Below are positions 38,688 to 49,545 of a stretch of 64,000 nt of DNA, in pieces. A program made the position numbers and the translations under genes. The stretch's first letter is position 1. Every line of letters starts with the position of its first letter. Origin of the DNA: Homarus americanus (lineage: Eukaryota > Arthropoda > Malacostraca > Decapoda > Nephropidae); contig NW_024756914.1 in NCBI RefSeq assembly GCF_018991925.1, forward strand, positions 8,316,267 to 8,380,266, written 5' to 3'. The notes beneath the pieces were generated by a model, which saw only the letters and a list, made by a program, of their open reading frames with translations, was not told where the DNA came from and ran no database searches.

Positions 38688-39200
38688 CTTTAAAAGAAAA
38701 TGCGAGGTGTGGTTATTGTCCTTCACTACAAGGGTCTGAGCAACGCTGAGATGGCTCGCCGGACTGGTGTGACGAAGATCACAGTGCAGTAGTTAAGTGG
38801 GTAAGGCACCATGAAGCAAATGACACTACCATGGACCAGCCTCAGATAGGCCTGCTATTGAAGCCAACCCTTTGTCCAGTGCATCCACCATCCAAACACA
38901 ACTCCAGATACCCTTGCACGTTCCAAACCATCAAAGTCCATGCTATTCATCTGATTGGCCATAATCCAGCAAATAAAAACTTTCAGCATAATGAATATCA
39001 TAAGAAGAAAATGGACTATACCCTGGACTGTGCAAACAAGCCATGCAACTTTAGGGAATCTGTAATATTTTGTAATGAAAAAACTTTGTGCTCCCGTGAC
39101 CAGATGAAGACAGAGGTTTTGCATAGGAATAATACGGTACAAGGAAATTATCAATGTCACTCTCTTTCAGTGTTTGGATGGAAGCCTTCACAAGATATCT
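38688..39200 (+). pseudogene. Tc1/mariner-like transposase fragment
   Basis: Broken plus frames. An N-terminal helix-turn-helix (LHYKGLSNAEMARRTGVTKI) is followed in another frame by MDYTLDCANKPCNF and SVIFCNEKTLCSRDQ. The last is the first catalytic block, normally CDE, with Asn in place of Asp. The second and third catalytic residues are lost. It sits 60 bp downstream of the phosphatase stop codon. Confidence 0.7.
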
Positions 39201-39256
39201 AAGGCTATGGTGTACTTATAAATATTTTCCAATAAAAATAAAAATACAACAACAGA

Positions 39257-39451
39257 TCATTCTTTACTCTGAACTTGTATAATCATCTCAACAGCTTCCA
39301 GGAGGTTGTTGGCAATAAAATGTGGCTTCACTGAGGGGTGGTCTTCACATTTTGGTGTATACTTGCCAGTCCTCACTAACACTCCCCTCAGGCCACTCTT
39401 CTGTGCTCCACCAACATCAGACACTATGTCATCCCCGACCATCACAGCCTG
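39257..39451 (-). CDS. LHPP-like HAD phosphatase, last coding exon
   Basis: Minus strand. The acceptor CTTACTTACAG precedes AVMVGDDIVSDVGGAQKSGL, the HAD motif IV region that binds Mg. The exon continues GVLVRTGKYTP and ends LLEAVEMIIQVQSKE and a TGA. It has 65 codons and joins in phase 0 to the exon at 42519-42675. The family (LHPP and HDHD2-type enzymes) hydrolyses small phosphate or pyrophosphate substrates in the cytosol. The joined sequence looks closer to LHPP than to HDHD2 as I recall them. No AATAAA was seen close downstream. Confidence 0.85.
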   Translation of the reverse strand, partial: QAVMVGDDIVSDVGGAQKSGLRGVLVRTGKYTPKCEDHPSVKPHFIANNLLEAVEMIIQVQSKE

Positions 39452-39913
39452 TAAGTAAGATAACAGTATACAGCTTTATATTTCAGTTTATTTTCTTACC
39501 ATAGCAACAAAAATCAATATTTATCGGATTATCTCCCACGAGACAGGTGTAGTGAGTCACCTTGTTGTCAGTTACATTACCACGATGTTCTATTGTTTTT
39601 ATTACAGATCTATTTAAGTGCCATTCATTTTTGTCATGAATACAATGGGATAAATTATGAAGGTTCAGAGAGTTGTCAGTCACCATCTCACTCTAAGGTC
39701 ATCCTGTACAGGTGGCTGTCACTCTACAGCAGTGGTGCTCAAACTTTTTGCATGAGTGGGTCACATTAGATGGGCAACTGTGTGATGAGGGCTGCACTTT
39801 AACCTTAATGTGAATAAGAGTAGTAGATAATTTACACATTAATAACATTGATTATTAAGTATTAACCACGTATTATAAACTTAAAGAAGGAATCAATCAA
39901 TCAAAACATCTCT

Positions 39914-40100
39914 GCAGGAGAGTGTTGTGATGGCACCGAGTCAAGGCCAGACTTGACCAACACTGGAGCAGGTTCTGATACATTCAGGAGCCAGTGCCTG
40001 CCCTGTATCTGTCAGCAGTGCATAACAGAGACATGACCAACTGTCCAAGCGGCTAACGAGCCGATCAGTGGCGAAGAGGATAAAAGTAAAAGTACAGAAA
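39914..40100 (+). mobile_element. CR1/L2-like LINE 3' end, in the phosphatase intron
   Basis: AGAGTGTTGTGATGGCACCG through GAGGATAAAAGTAAAAGTA parallels 29571-29757, the 3' end of the LINE at 28839. Strongly 5'-truncated. Confidence 0.85.
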
Positions 40101-40718
40101 TCACTGACTTTGTTACCAAGATAACCAAAATTTTGTTTTAGTGAAAAAATCAAGTAGATTCCTAAGAGTCGTCCACTAGCCTAAGCAGATATGCCATATG
40201 TACAATACTTATCATTGTATCATAATAGTATTTGTTTATATTTAATTTCTATAAAATATGCAGTAATATTAATTATATTTCTACTAGTTGCCGAAGGCCG
40301 CATTAAACCTCCCTGAGGGCCGCAAAAGGATCTGAAAAAGCCATCTCATCATGTTGTCAAAAAGCTACTACTCACAACACATGCAAGAATAATTGAGTGG
40401 TGGAGTGGTGTGGGAACTTACTGGACCTAAACCCAATGGAAAATGGCTGTTATCAGGTGAAACACAGGCTATCAACACAGAACACATCATCAGAACCTCA
40501 CTACAGGAGGAGATCAAGTGGATCTGATCAATGGAAATGGTTCATACAGGTAATTATTTACAAACATATTGGTGTTAAAATCAGTGAGAAACATTACTAC
40601 TGCACATATTAAAGCATACCGTATACAGGCAGTGTCCGGGTTACAAATCTTCAACTTACAAACATCCATCGATAAGAACAAGGTTGAACTTTAAATGTAC
40701 AGTACCGGTATTTAATTA

Positions 40719-41945
40719 CAGTAATAACCTACTTTACGCGGTTTTTTCTTACGTGTTTCTACATTTACGCGGTACCCCGCCAGAACCGGAATTCCCACTT
40801 TACGCGGTGCATCTACTCATATACGCGGGTGAAGTATAATTTTTTTATTTAGCTCATAAAATTCATACAAATTACCCAGCCAGAATATAATTTACATTGA
40901 TGGAATTCTTACAATTTGATGATCATTTTGAATATAAACATCATAGATTTTGCATTAGACATACAAATTTTAGATCTAAGTAAGAATTTTGTATACTCAG
41001 AGCAAATATGTTATCTTTTGTGCAAAATATATGACGTGTATACCCGGTATTCAAAATATTCCTGGTCTTGTAAGGAATCCAGCAATGTCAATTATATTAT
41101 CCTAACTTTAGTCTGAGGTATTATTTATTACTAAAAATGTAAATATACTGTTTTAACCCAAACATTTTTCTGGTAGGGAGGGAAGGTGGGGGTGGGGGGT
41201 AGGGAGGGAGGGAGGGACCCAGCAACAGTGGGAAGTGAAGGGGGGGGGAGCCGGAGGTGGGGTATTTTGATTGACAGATAGTGTCTGGATGAAGTATATT
41301 TTTTTTATTTACTGAAGATATTTATTTTAGCTCATAAAATTCATACAAATTACCCGGCCAGAATATAATTTACATTACTGGAATTCTTACAATTTGATGA
41401 TCATTTTGAATATAAACATCATAGATTTTGCATTAAACATACAAATTTTAGATCTAAGTAAGAATTTTGTTTACTCGGAGCAAATATGTTATCTTTTGTG
41501 CAAAATATATGACGTGTATACCCGGTATTCAAAATATTCCTGGTCTTGCAAGGAATCCAGCAATGTCAATTATATTATCCTAACTTTAGTTTGAGGTATT
41601 ATTTATTACTATACCTTAAAATCTAGTGTTTTCACCCAAACATTTCTCAAAGAGGCAGGAGCCAGCAAGCATGGGAAGAGTGGGGAAGTTGAGTCCATTA
41701 TTTGAATGGACATTAACCTGGCAACTGTATTTTTCTTAAATATTAATTGTGTGTGCGTACCATCATAAAATTAAGATTTTTTTTACTAGAACATAGGTAT
41801 TGTGTTGGAAAAAGTGGAGTTTGGGAGTTGGCCCAGTCTCTATTTCAATTAATCCCATATGTTCTGTTATTCCATTTACTAAGCATTTCTCGTTTTACAC
41901 GGACCTCTGTGGGTTCAATTGACCCCGTAAATCGGGGTATTACTG
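40719..41945. mobile_element. Non-autonomous Tigger-like element with an internal duplication
   Basis: Ends CAGTAATAACCTACTTTACG and CGTAAATCGGGGTATTACTG are imperfect inverted repeats flanked by TA. A 282-bp direct repeat inside (40851-41132 and 41329-41610) is nearly identical; each copy has the same 66-codon chance frame. It lies in the last intron of the phosphatase gene. Confidence 0.8.
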
Positions 41946-42518
41946 TACCTGATAACTTACTTTTTTTATTTATTTACTGTATTTCGTCATGCAATTTCTT
42001 TTCTTCTCTTAAGTTAAGTGATTTTAGATATATAAAAGGACTTAGGCTATGATATACGTAGTGGAATTTTATACACTGTTCTGTAAGTACGGTATGCACA
42101 TAGCATGTGTTTCGAGCTGGTTCCAATGTGTTCTATTCAGACTTAACATATATTTTTGTTAAGAGTCATCTTAAAGGTTACAGGAATTTTTTTTTTTTTT
42201 TTGCAGACATTGTTAAATAAAAAAATTAATTCAGGAAATACACAAAACAATTTTACAGAAAAAAATATGAAGGATATAAATATAAGATATCATGGTGACA
42301 GACTCCACGAGGCCTCATCACTAAGTACTGGACAGCCAAATTTGACTGAGGTAAGTTGACAAGTAAACTGTAGCTGACCATGGAATATGATGTTTAGCAA
42401 ATAAATATACAAGGTGAGGCTCTAAAATTTCTTATGCCCAGTAGTCACTTCCTGTGTGAATATGAAGATTATTGTTGGAAAAAGTGAGTTGTAAACGCTT
42501 GTGTTCAAAGGAACGTAC

Positions 42519-42675
42519 CTCCTTTGCTGTAATTCCTATGTCAGATAAGGCAGTACCAAAAAACAGCGGTGAAGGTTTACCAATCACTTCACTCTTGATG
42601 TCACAAGCAAATTCTAAGGCAGAGGCAAAGGCTCCAACATCTAACTGTAACTTGCCTTTGTGTTTGTAGTACTTC
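42519..42675 (-). CDS. LHPP-like HAD phosphatase, internal exon
   Basis: Minus strand. Acceptor TTTTTTTCCCAG, then KYYKHKGKLQLDVGAFASAL, EFACDIKSEVIGKPSPLFFG and ALSDIGITAKE, then donor GTACGTTC. The Lys in EVIGKPSP is the conserved HAD motif III lysine. The first base completes a codon from the upstream exon (44762-44913), giving GYGKYYK; the exon ends in phase 0. The 157-bp length and both splice sites support a real exon. Confidence 0.88.
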
Positions 42676-42993
42676 CTGGGAAAAAAATAAACTTCAAAAT
42701 TCATTCATGAACATCAGTAAGCTTTTTTGTTTACTAGAACTAATGTCCTGGCAAAGGCCATACAGTACTTGGAAAAGCTGTTTATGAGCTTGCCTTACTT
42801 CTAAAGCTAAATTTAGTATATCTCATAAAATAAAGAAATTGGATACTGTAATGTACTTTTTCTTTACAAAGGACCAAAACTTGTTCATGTGTACTATATC
42901 CAATATATTTTCTGTCACTATAAAGGCAAGCCAAAGTCCTTATAAAACATATCTATTATGTATTAAAGTCATTGGTCTCAAGTTGTGACCATT

Positions 42994-43622
42994 AAGCTGT
43001 GGTCACACTACAATTTCTACCCAGAATAAATCCACTGTAGCGTTGATTTGTCGTCAAACTCCTCAAGTTGTCTCTACAGCGACAACTTATTTGTTGTTGA
43101 AAGTGGGACAAAACGGAGTGTCTGAAAATCCACGGTAGGTTGGGTTGACATGTGTTATACTGTAGAGTCTATTGTATGAATGGTATTTACACTGTTCTTA
43201 TTTTTTCTTAGGAATGTTAAAGTGTAAAAAAATATAAAAAGTGTATATCAGTAACAAAACACGAGCAAAACTGTCATAGTAAATAAAAAATAATAAGAAG
43301 AAGATACATTACGAGGGGAATTTCATTTGACTATAGAGTACTTGGGTCACTTTAGTAAACAAACATCACGTTTCTTTTTCGCCTTGGTCTTCTTTAACAG
43401 GACCAAACATCTCACTAAAGCAGTTAATGCTGCCATAGAAACATACAATGAAGCCACCCTGCTCTCCAACTGAGCTCAAACTAGCCCCACGAGCTGGGCA
43501 CTTGGCCAATGGTTCCTTTCACCAGTGTGACCAGTGTGCAGATTGTACCATTGACTTCTTGCCTGTGGATGAAATGCTATCGTGGATTTATTGCACGAAA
43601 AACTATAGTGTGACCCTAGCTT
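42994..43622. mobile_element. Possible non-autonomous DNA transposon with TIRs
   Basis: AAGCTGTGGTCACACTACAA ... AATAAATCCA at the left and its inverted form TGGATTTATT ... TAGTGTGACCCTAGCTT at the right match at most of 40 positions. The target duplication is unclear and no transposase is encoded. Located in the phosphatase intron. Confidence 0.5.
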
Positions 43623-44761
43623 CAGGTATACAGTATAAGGTAAAATATACCAGTAAATCCTTCTTCTCCTCCACAAGGTCCACTGTGTCGTCATGTCCAA
43701 GTTCATCATAATCCTAGCTGTGAATTTCTAAGTAATGAAGGAATGAGAAAACTTGTCAACTTTAACTTGGCCTTAATGGTGACTATCAGTTTATGTGAGG
43801 TCTGGTAGGACAGATATGTTCATTCTGTTAACAGATATTCCCTGACCAGGGTGATCAAGATAAGATGTGCTGGACCGTTGGCAGGGCAAATGTCTTGCCC
43901 ATAGTACAGGAATACTGTACTCACAAAGCAACAAATTCATAAAAATTATATTATGGGAAATGATTTTCTTGTCCCCTTTTTGGCATTTTCATGAAGTAAG
44001 AGAGAAAATATCTTCTATGGTGAAAGGCCCTATAGATGGCAGACCACTTGTGCTCCTCAACTTTTGTATACTGAACTGTAGCCAAAAACTCCCCATACTT
44101 CATGTCCATACTGCATATACAGTATGTTATAACCAAAAATGTATTGTAGTGGTCCACATTAAAGCAATGTTCCACTGTATGTACAAATATATCAGCCATG
44201 GTTTTGTGATAATACAGTACCTACTGTTATAGTCCTTGACATCTATCCCTAAGTGTGTTAAAATGGGACCAAGAATCTTGGCTTTTGTCCAAATATAAGC
44301 TGGTCAGAGGAGAGCAGAGATGTGACCTTCATCGATGATTATTAGCTGGAAACTGAATGTAATGTAATCCAAAGATGGTGGATTAGTTATGGAGTCTTAG
44401 TAAATGTAACAGGGCGACACTGTGCACTGACTGTGTGGATATATTGTATGCTCTAATTATGCTACTGTCTCAAGAAGATAACATTTGTATCTAATCTTCA
44501 TTGTTGATGCCAATGGTTGTAATGGGAGGAGGAGTGATCACTGTAAGATCAACCCCAAACTGCCTCAGGCTATGGGTGTGATGGACCATCTCCCTACACC
44601 AGGTATGCACAGTAATTAGAAATATGCTCGGTGGATAGTATCAGTTGGACATATTAGATTGGTTCAACAGCATTAAATGTTCTGACTATTTTTCATATTT
44701 ATCAAACTGTGAAACTACCACAGTGAGTTAGGTAAAGCAGAATTATTATCATGATACTTAC
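43623..44761. other. Intron sequence, no further feature
   Basis: Remaining part of the intron between exons 44762-44913 and 42519-42675. No repeat family recognised. Confidence 0.45.
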
Positions 44762-44913
44762 CCATACCCAAGGGAGAATAGCTTGGGGTCCTCCATATTC
44801 ATCAATGTTGTAAATGCTTCATTCATGTTAGCAAATGAAAATGCTTCATCTGCATCCCCAAGCACTACACATGTTGGGGGACCCGTCTTCAATTCCTTAA
44901 ATTCTCCTTCAAT
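44762..44913 (-). CDS. LHPP-like HAD phosphatase, internal exon (cap domain)
   Basis: Minus strand. A weaker acceptor TGGTCCCCAG precedes IEGEFKELKTGPPTCVVLGD, ADEAFSFANMNEAFTTLMN and EDPKLFSLGYG, then donor GTAAGTATC. It reads without stops for 152 bp and joins the next exon in frame. VVLGDADEAFSFANMNEAF corresponds to the segment before the cap domain in LHPP/HDHD2 proteins. The upstream exons holding the nucleophile motif DxxGVL were not found in the remaining window. Confidence 0.8.
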
Positions 44914-45843
44914 CTGGGGACCATAGTTAAGGCGCTCATTGTATTATCTGAGATTTCACATTCATTTGGAATAACAACAAAGACAATCTCATTATTCTAT
45001 GATATTTCATAATAATTTAATATAACCTTTTTTCCACAATGTGAGAGGTACAATCTTACACATAAGTTTCTCACCTTACCATAAATAACAACCATTTACA
45101 ATAATGTACCTTGTGTCCTCACCTTTACCAGGGCATTAACCCTTACGCCCCGGCTAGGGTGCCGCCCTCCATACCCCCAACGCGAGGTAAAACGAGAAAA
45201 ATCAACTTTTCCAAAAATTTTGTTAACCTTTATAAATGATAAAACAATGTAAAAAACGCGAGAAAAACTATACATTGTCCCTCTATATTCTTCCGTGGCG
45301 CCTCAGTGACAAAGACAAATAAGGGGAAAGTTTTTTCTTTACTTCGAGCGCTCGCTGTCACTACGCACTTAGGGGTCATTTTCCCGCTTGCCTTTGTGTC
45401 CGAGTTGGCCAGTAATGCATTTATTTACTGATCATAATACTTATTTCCTATAAATAATTCATTCAGACTTTATTTTATTTGCCTTACTCTTAAGAAGTTC
45501 TCAGCGCCAAACACAAAGTCTGTCGTCAGGCTTTATGTTTGGGAGACCACGTAGGTCATACAAATAATTATCGGAATAATAATTCCACAAATAAATACAT
45601 TTATAACATAATCAGACCATTATTCTCCAGTAATACTACACTACAATACAACTGCGCTACTTTTAGCAATATTACTTTAATACAACATGATAAAATGGAC
45701 AGACAATGAGAATGAAACAAACAAAAGAAGGTAATTACATTCAGGAAGCTTCCCTGTGGCCGAGGTTTGGCGCGACAAGCAAATAGTCACACGGGAACCT
45801 GATAACCCGCTCTGGGCATTTAAAAAGTGGCGGGAAAAGGCAC
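44914..45843. other. Unassigned sequence upstream of the exon
   Basis: Presumably intron or intergenic DNA of the phosphatase gene. No exon recognised. Confidence 0.35.
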
Positions 45844-45922
45844 ACGTCCTGGAACGTCACCCAGGGTGCGCCAGTCGGACGTCCTGGAACGTCACCCAGG
45901 GTGCGCCAGTCGGACGTTCTGG
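45844..45922. repeat. 35-bp tandem duplication
   Basis: ACGTCCTGGAACGTCACCCA + GGGTGCGCCAGTCGG occurs twice in tandem, with a partial third unit ACGTTCTGGAA. Confidence 0.92.
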
Positions 45923-46199
45923 AAAGTATCTTTAGTCACGGGGTCAATGTGATACAAGGCTTTCCGATCAATGTTACTTGACCTATTTCTGACCTGTTTC
46001 TAAACGGATGGTAGTTCTACATCCATGACCTTAAAGCAGGGATGAGTATGTGTGTACGTTACCGAACGATGTGAATCCTCCAAGGCTTCAGATCATATAA
46101 TACATGACTCAGAGTGGAAGTCGTAAATGGATACCAACAACTTGTCAGCCATCAATGGGGTCTTACATAGAATGGAATGAAGAATTATCGAAGAGACAT

Positions 46200-48047
46200 T
46201 CCAAGATGTGAGAGGTGCTATCATTGCCTTTCACAATGAGGGTATACGTAACACTAAGATACCGACTCCGCTTCTTCCTCAAATCCCTCAAAATCATGGA
46301 CTGCTGATGGCCACAGTGCTTTCCATGCAGAATTGGGGATCTAATGGAGACTTCTCACCATGATGACATAATCAATTTACAGCCTCCAGGATGTTAAATT
46401 GTGTCTTTCAGAACTGTGCCAGTGTTAGTTCAGGATAAGTGGAAGTTGCCTGATAACACCTCCTGAACATTTTCTTCATGTACAGCTTCTTGAAGTTGCT
46501 GATCACATTTTGGTCCATTGGCTGTATAATTGATGTAGTGTTGGGAGGCAAAAACAACACTTTGACAACGTCAAATCGAGCCTCCAAAGTGCTGGCAAGT
46601 TCAGGGTCATGACCAGGGGCATTATCCATAAGGAGAAGAGCCTTTAAAGGGAGTTTATTGGTGGTTAGGTAGCTCTTCACATAAGGGCAAAACACCTCAA
46701 CAGCCCATTCATTAGAGAGCTGTCTTGTCACCCATGCTTTACGGTTGGACTTCCATAAACTCCAAGCTGTCTTCTTACCACCCTTTGTTGCTTGAACACC
46801 CTGGGGTTCTCAGAGTGGTAGAAAAGCATAGGCTTCAGTCGGAAATCCCCTGAAACATTGGCACCAAGCAATAGAGTGAGACGGTCTTTCATGGGTTTAA
46901 GCCCAGGTAAAGAGGCTTCATCTCTGGTGATGAATGTCCTTTTGGGCATTTTCTTCCAGAACAGCCCAGTTTCGTCCACATTGAACACTTGCTGTGGAAG
47001 ATAATTTTCTTCCTCCACCAGTTCCTTAAAGTCCACTACAAATTTTGCTGCTCCTTCTTTATCTGCACTGGCAGCTTCACCATGCCTAATAACACTGAAA
47101 GTGTCACTTCTTTTCTTAAATTTTTCGAACCAGCCTTTGCTGGCCTTAAACTCTTCAAACTCTGTGCCAGAAGAACCAGGTTGGTCTTCCTTCAAATGTT
47201 CGTAAATTTCCCTGGCTCTTTCACAAATAAATTCTGCCGAAATTGAATATCCTTTCATTTGTTTTTCTTTAATCCAAAAGAGAAGTAACCTCTCTGCAAT
47301 TAAGGATCTACCTTTAAACACCCTGGTAGATTTGTCTCTCACTTTCACTTCTTTAAACTTGTCTTTCTGTGCAAGAATTGTCGACACAGTTGATGCCGAC
47401 ATGACATAGTCTTTACTAAGCACATTTGTTCAAATGCCTTCTTCATGTTTCTTTATTATTTCCTGTTTTACCTGGATTGAATTCGCCTTTCTAGATTTCT
47501 TTGAACCCATGCTGGATTCAATAACAATTTCAACACTAAAATTTTAAGTTTAATTGCTGTAAATAAAGATTATTTTATTTAAATTAACACTGCACTGTGC
47601 TATATATTATCAATATGTTAAATAAATTTCAGAATGACCAATAATTGTACTGTAAAAACGTAAAAATAGTTTATGTTCATGAAAGCCACAAGCAAGATGT
47701 TACCTCCACTGAACAGAGATACAAACTGACGTCTTGCTGGGTGAGTCAAGTGGCTGATTGGCGCACCAAAAACTAGTTTCCTGTGCTCCAATTATCTTAA
47801 ATGTGTTAAAATTACTACAAATTTTAATATTAAACTTGGAAAATTATTAAATAGTACAACCTTCTTGATATTTACTCAAATGGGAACGAATTTAAGCCCT
47901 AGAACCAATTACTGTATTGGAGGACTAATATTCCAGCTGGTGAGCAAGAGAAAACATGTTGACATGATTTCATAAGAATTTCGTTAACCGAATTTTTGTT
48001 CGTTAACCAAAATGAAGATTCTTATGGAAGGTAATTCGTTAACCGAA
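46200..48047 (-). mobile_element. Tigger-like (pogo) transposon, ends eroded
   Basis: Holds the transposase at 46408-47510. Its right flank (47530-48047) matches the 36062-36904 element, including TTCTTATGGAAGGTAATTCG, but the last TIR bases are replaced by the neighbouring element at 48050. No left TIR was found; the left limit is approximate. Confidence 0.75.
46408..47510 (-). pseudogene. Tigger/Jerky-type DDE transposase, near complete
   Basis: Minus strand from ATG at 47510: MGSKKSRKANSIQVKQEIIK, with an in-frame TGA at 47432. Then MSASTVSTILAQKDKF (helix-turn-helix) and a CENP-B-type DNA-binding half (FICERAREIYEHL; GWFEKFKKRSDTFSVIRHGE). The DDE core follows: VFNVDETGLFWK, LLLMDNAPGHDPEL and SIIQPMDQNVISNFKKLY, so all three Asp residues are present. 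A one-base frameshift lies at about 46795, after which AWSLWKSNRKAWVTRQLS resumes. A stop at 46408 cuts the C-terminus, with recognisable remnants downstream. One stop and one shift in about 370 codons suggest a fairly young copy. Confidence 0.88.
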
Positions 48048-48049
48048 TA

Positions 48050-48589
48050 CAGTGAGTTAATAATAATAAATAACGTGTTTTGACAACGCGAATTGGCTCT
48101 AATGCGATTTATGAATAGAGGAACTATATTTGTATAATGCGAATGCTTGTTTGCTGTAACGCGATTTTTGCTTACTATTTCTCCAATTTTGTGGTATTAA
48201 CTGTGAATATGGTAAAGAAGAATATCTCCAAGAAGCGTTCTGGTGATCGCATTCCTGGTGATGATCGTAAAAGAAAGGCTATAACCCTTGAAGAGAAGCT
48301 CGATGTTATCAACCTCAAAATTTCCCTTCTCCCCCCATCAAGTTATATTCATATTTTTTCAAGGTAAAGTGTTACATTTACTGTATGATTTCATTATTAG
48401 ATATGAATGTAACATTTATTTAGACTGTGCTATCCTTTGTGTTAGGCTAACTACTAAATTTTTTACGATTTTGAGGAGTAATCTGCACCTAACCCTATTT
48501 TCTCCATAAGCCGTTATTTCTATTACGCGAATTTCTAAAACACGATGTTTTACAAGAACACAACTATCGCGTTATAGCAGAACTGACTG
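48050..48589 (+). mobile_element. Non-autonomous Tigger-like element with a transposase N-terminus
   Basis: Starts CAGTGAGTTAATAATAATAA after TA and ends AACTGACTG before TG (perhaps a mutated TA). From ATG 48209 it reads MVKKNISKKRSGDRIPGDDR then KRKAITLEEKLDVIN, the N-terminal helix-turn-helix of pogo/CENP-B-type transposases, and then leaves homology. Different family from the neighbour. Confidence 0.65.
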
Positions 48590-48592
48590 TGT

Positions 48593-48935
48593 ACACCAAA
48601 CAACAAAAAACCACAAACAAAAAAACAACCACCAAAAACAACACACACCACCCCACCACCACAACCACACACCACACACACACCACCCACACCCCCACCA
48701 CACCACACAACCCCCCACACCAACCCACACACAACCCACCCACACAACCACAACCCACAACCCACCCCCCAAAACCACACAACCAACAAACCACACAACC
48801 CACCACACACACCCCCCCCCACCAACCAACCCCCCCCCCAAAAACAACCAACCACCACAAACCAAAACCACAAAAAAAAACCACAACCACAACCACAACC
48901 AACCACCACACAACCCACAAAACAACAACAACAAC

Positions 48936-48940
<5 letters not shown>
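48593..48940. repeat. 348-bp tract made only of A and C
   Basis: Every base from 48593 to 48940 is A or C, without a fixed period. The complementary strand is pure G/T. Overlapping frames across it have no significance. It runs directly into a TA array. Confidence 0.95.

Positions 48941-49009
<69 letters not shown>
48940..49009. repeat. (TA)n microsatellite
   Basis: Uninterrupted TA array after the A/C tract. Confidence 0.97.
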
Positions 49010-49011
<2 letters not shown>

Positions 49012-49050
49012 CCTTTGGTCATGTAGCCACAGCAATAAAATGGTCAGCTA

Positions 49051-49171
49051 CAGTGAACCCTCACTTTTGCACGGTTAATTCAGCCCCGCGCTGCCCGTGA
49101 AAGTGAGAAGCAGTAAAGTGAACAATAACATATGGGATTAATTGAAATGAGGGGCCGGCGCCCCCCAAATT
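49051..49171. mobile_element. Tigger-like end, cut by the assembly gap
   Basis: CAGTGAACCCTCACTTTTGC after TA is a pogo-type terminal motif. CAATAACATATGGGATTAAT resembles, inverted, the 41850 region of the element at 40719-41945. The other end is lost in the gap. Confidence 0.65.
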
Positions 49172-49271
49172 NNNNNNNNNNNNNNNNNNNNNNNNNNNNN
49201 NNNNNNNNNNNNNNNNNNNNNNNNNNNNNNNNNNNNNNNNNNNNNNNNNNNNNNNNNNNNNNNNNNNNNNN
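49172..49271. other. Assembly gap (100 N)
   Basis: Exactly 100 N, the usual placeholder for a gap of unknown size. Confidence 0.99.
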
Positions 49272-49545
49272 ACGCCTATGCCAGGTCCTCTCCAACAGTA
49301 GCAGCACCTCTCCAACAGTAGCAGGTCCTCTCCAACAGTAGCAACACCTCCCCAACAGTAGCAGGTCCTCTCCAACAGTAGCAGGTCCTCTCCAACAGTA
49401 GCAGGTCCTCCCCAACAATAGCAGCTCCTCCCCAACAGTAACAGCACCTCTCCAACAGTAGCAGGTCCTCCCCAACAGTAGCACCTCCTCCCCAACAGTA
49501 GCACCTCCTCCCCAACAGTAGCACCTCCTCCCCAACAGTAGCAGC
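49272..49545. repeat. 20-bp minisatellite (AGGTCCTCTCCAACAGTAGC)
   Basis: About 13-14 copies of a 20-bp unit, beginning at the gap edge. The array is probably longer than shown. Confidence 0.95.

Noticed and set aside
48550..49035. Gly/Val/Cys-rich minus-strand frames of up to 161 codons
   Set aside because: They cross an A/C-only tract and a TA array; no biological codon pattern.
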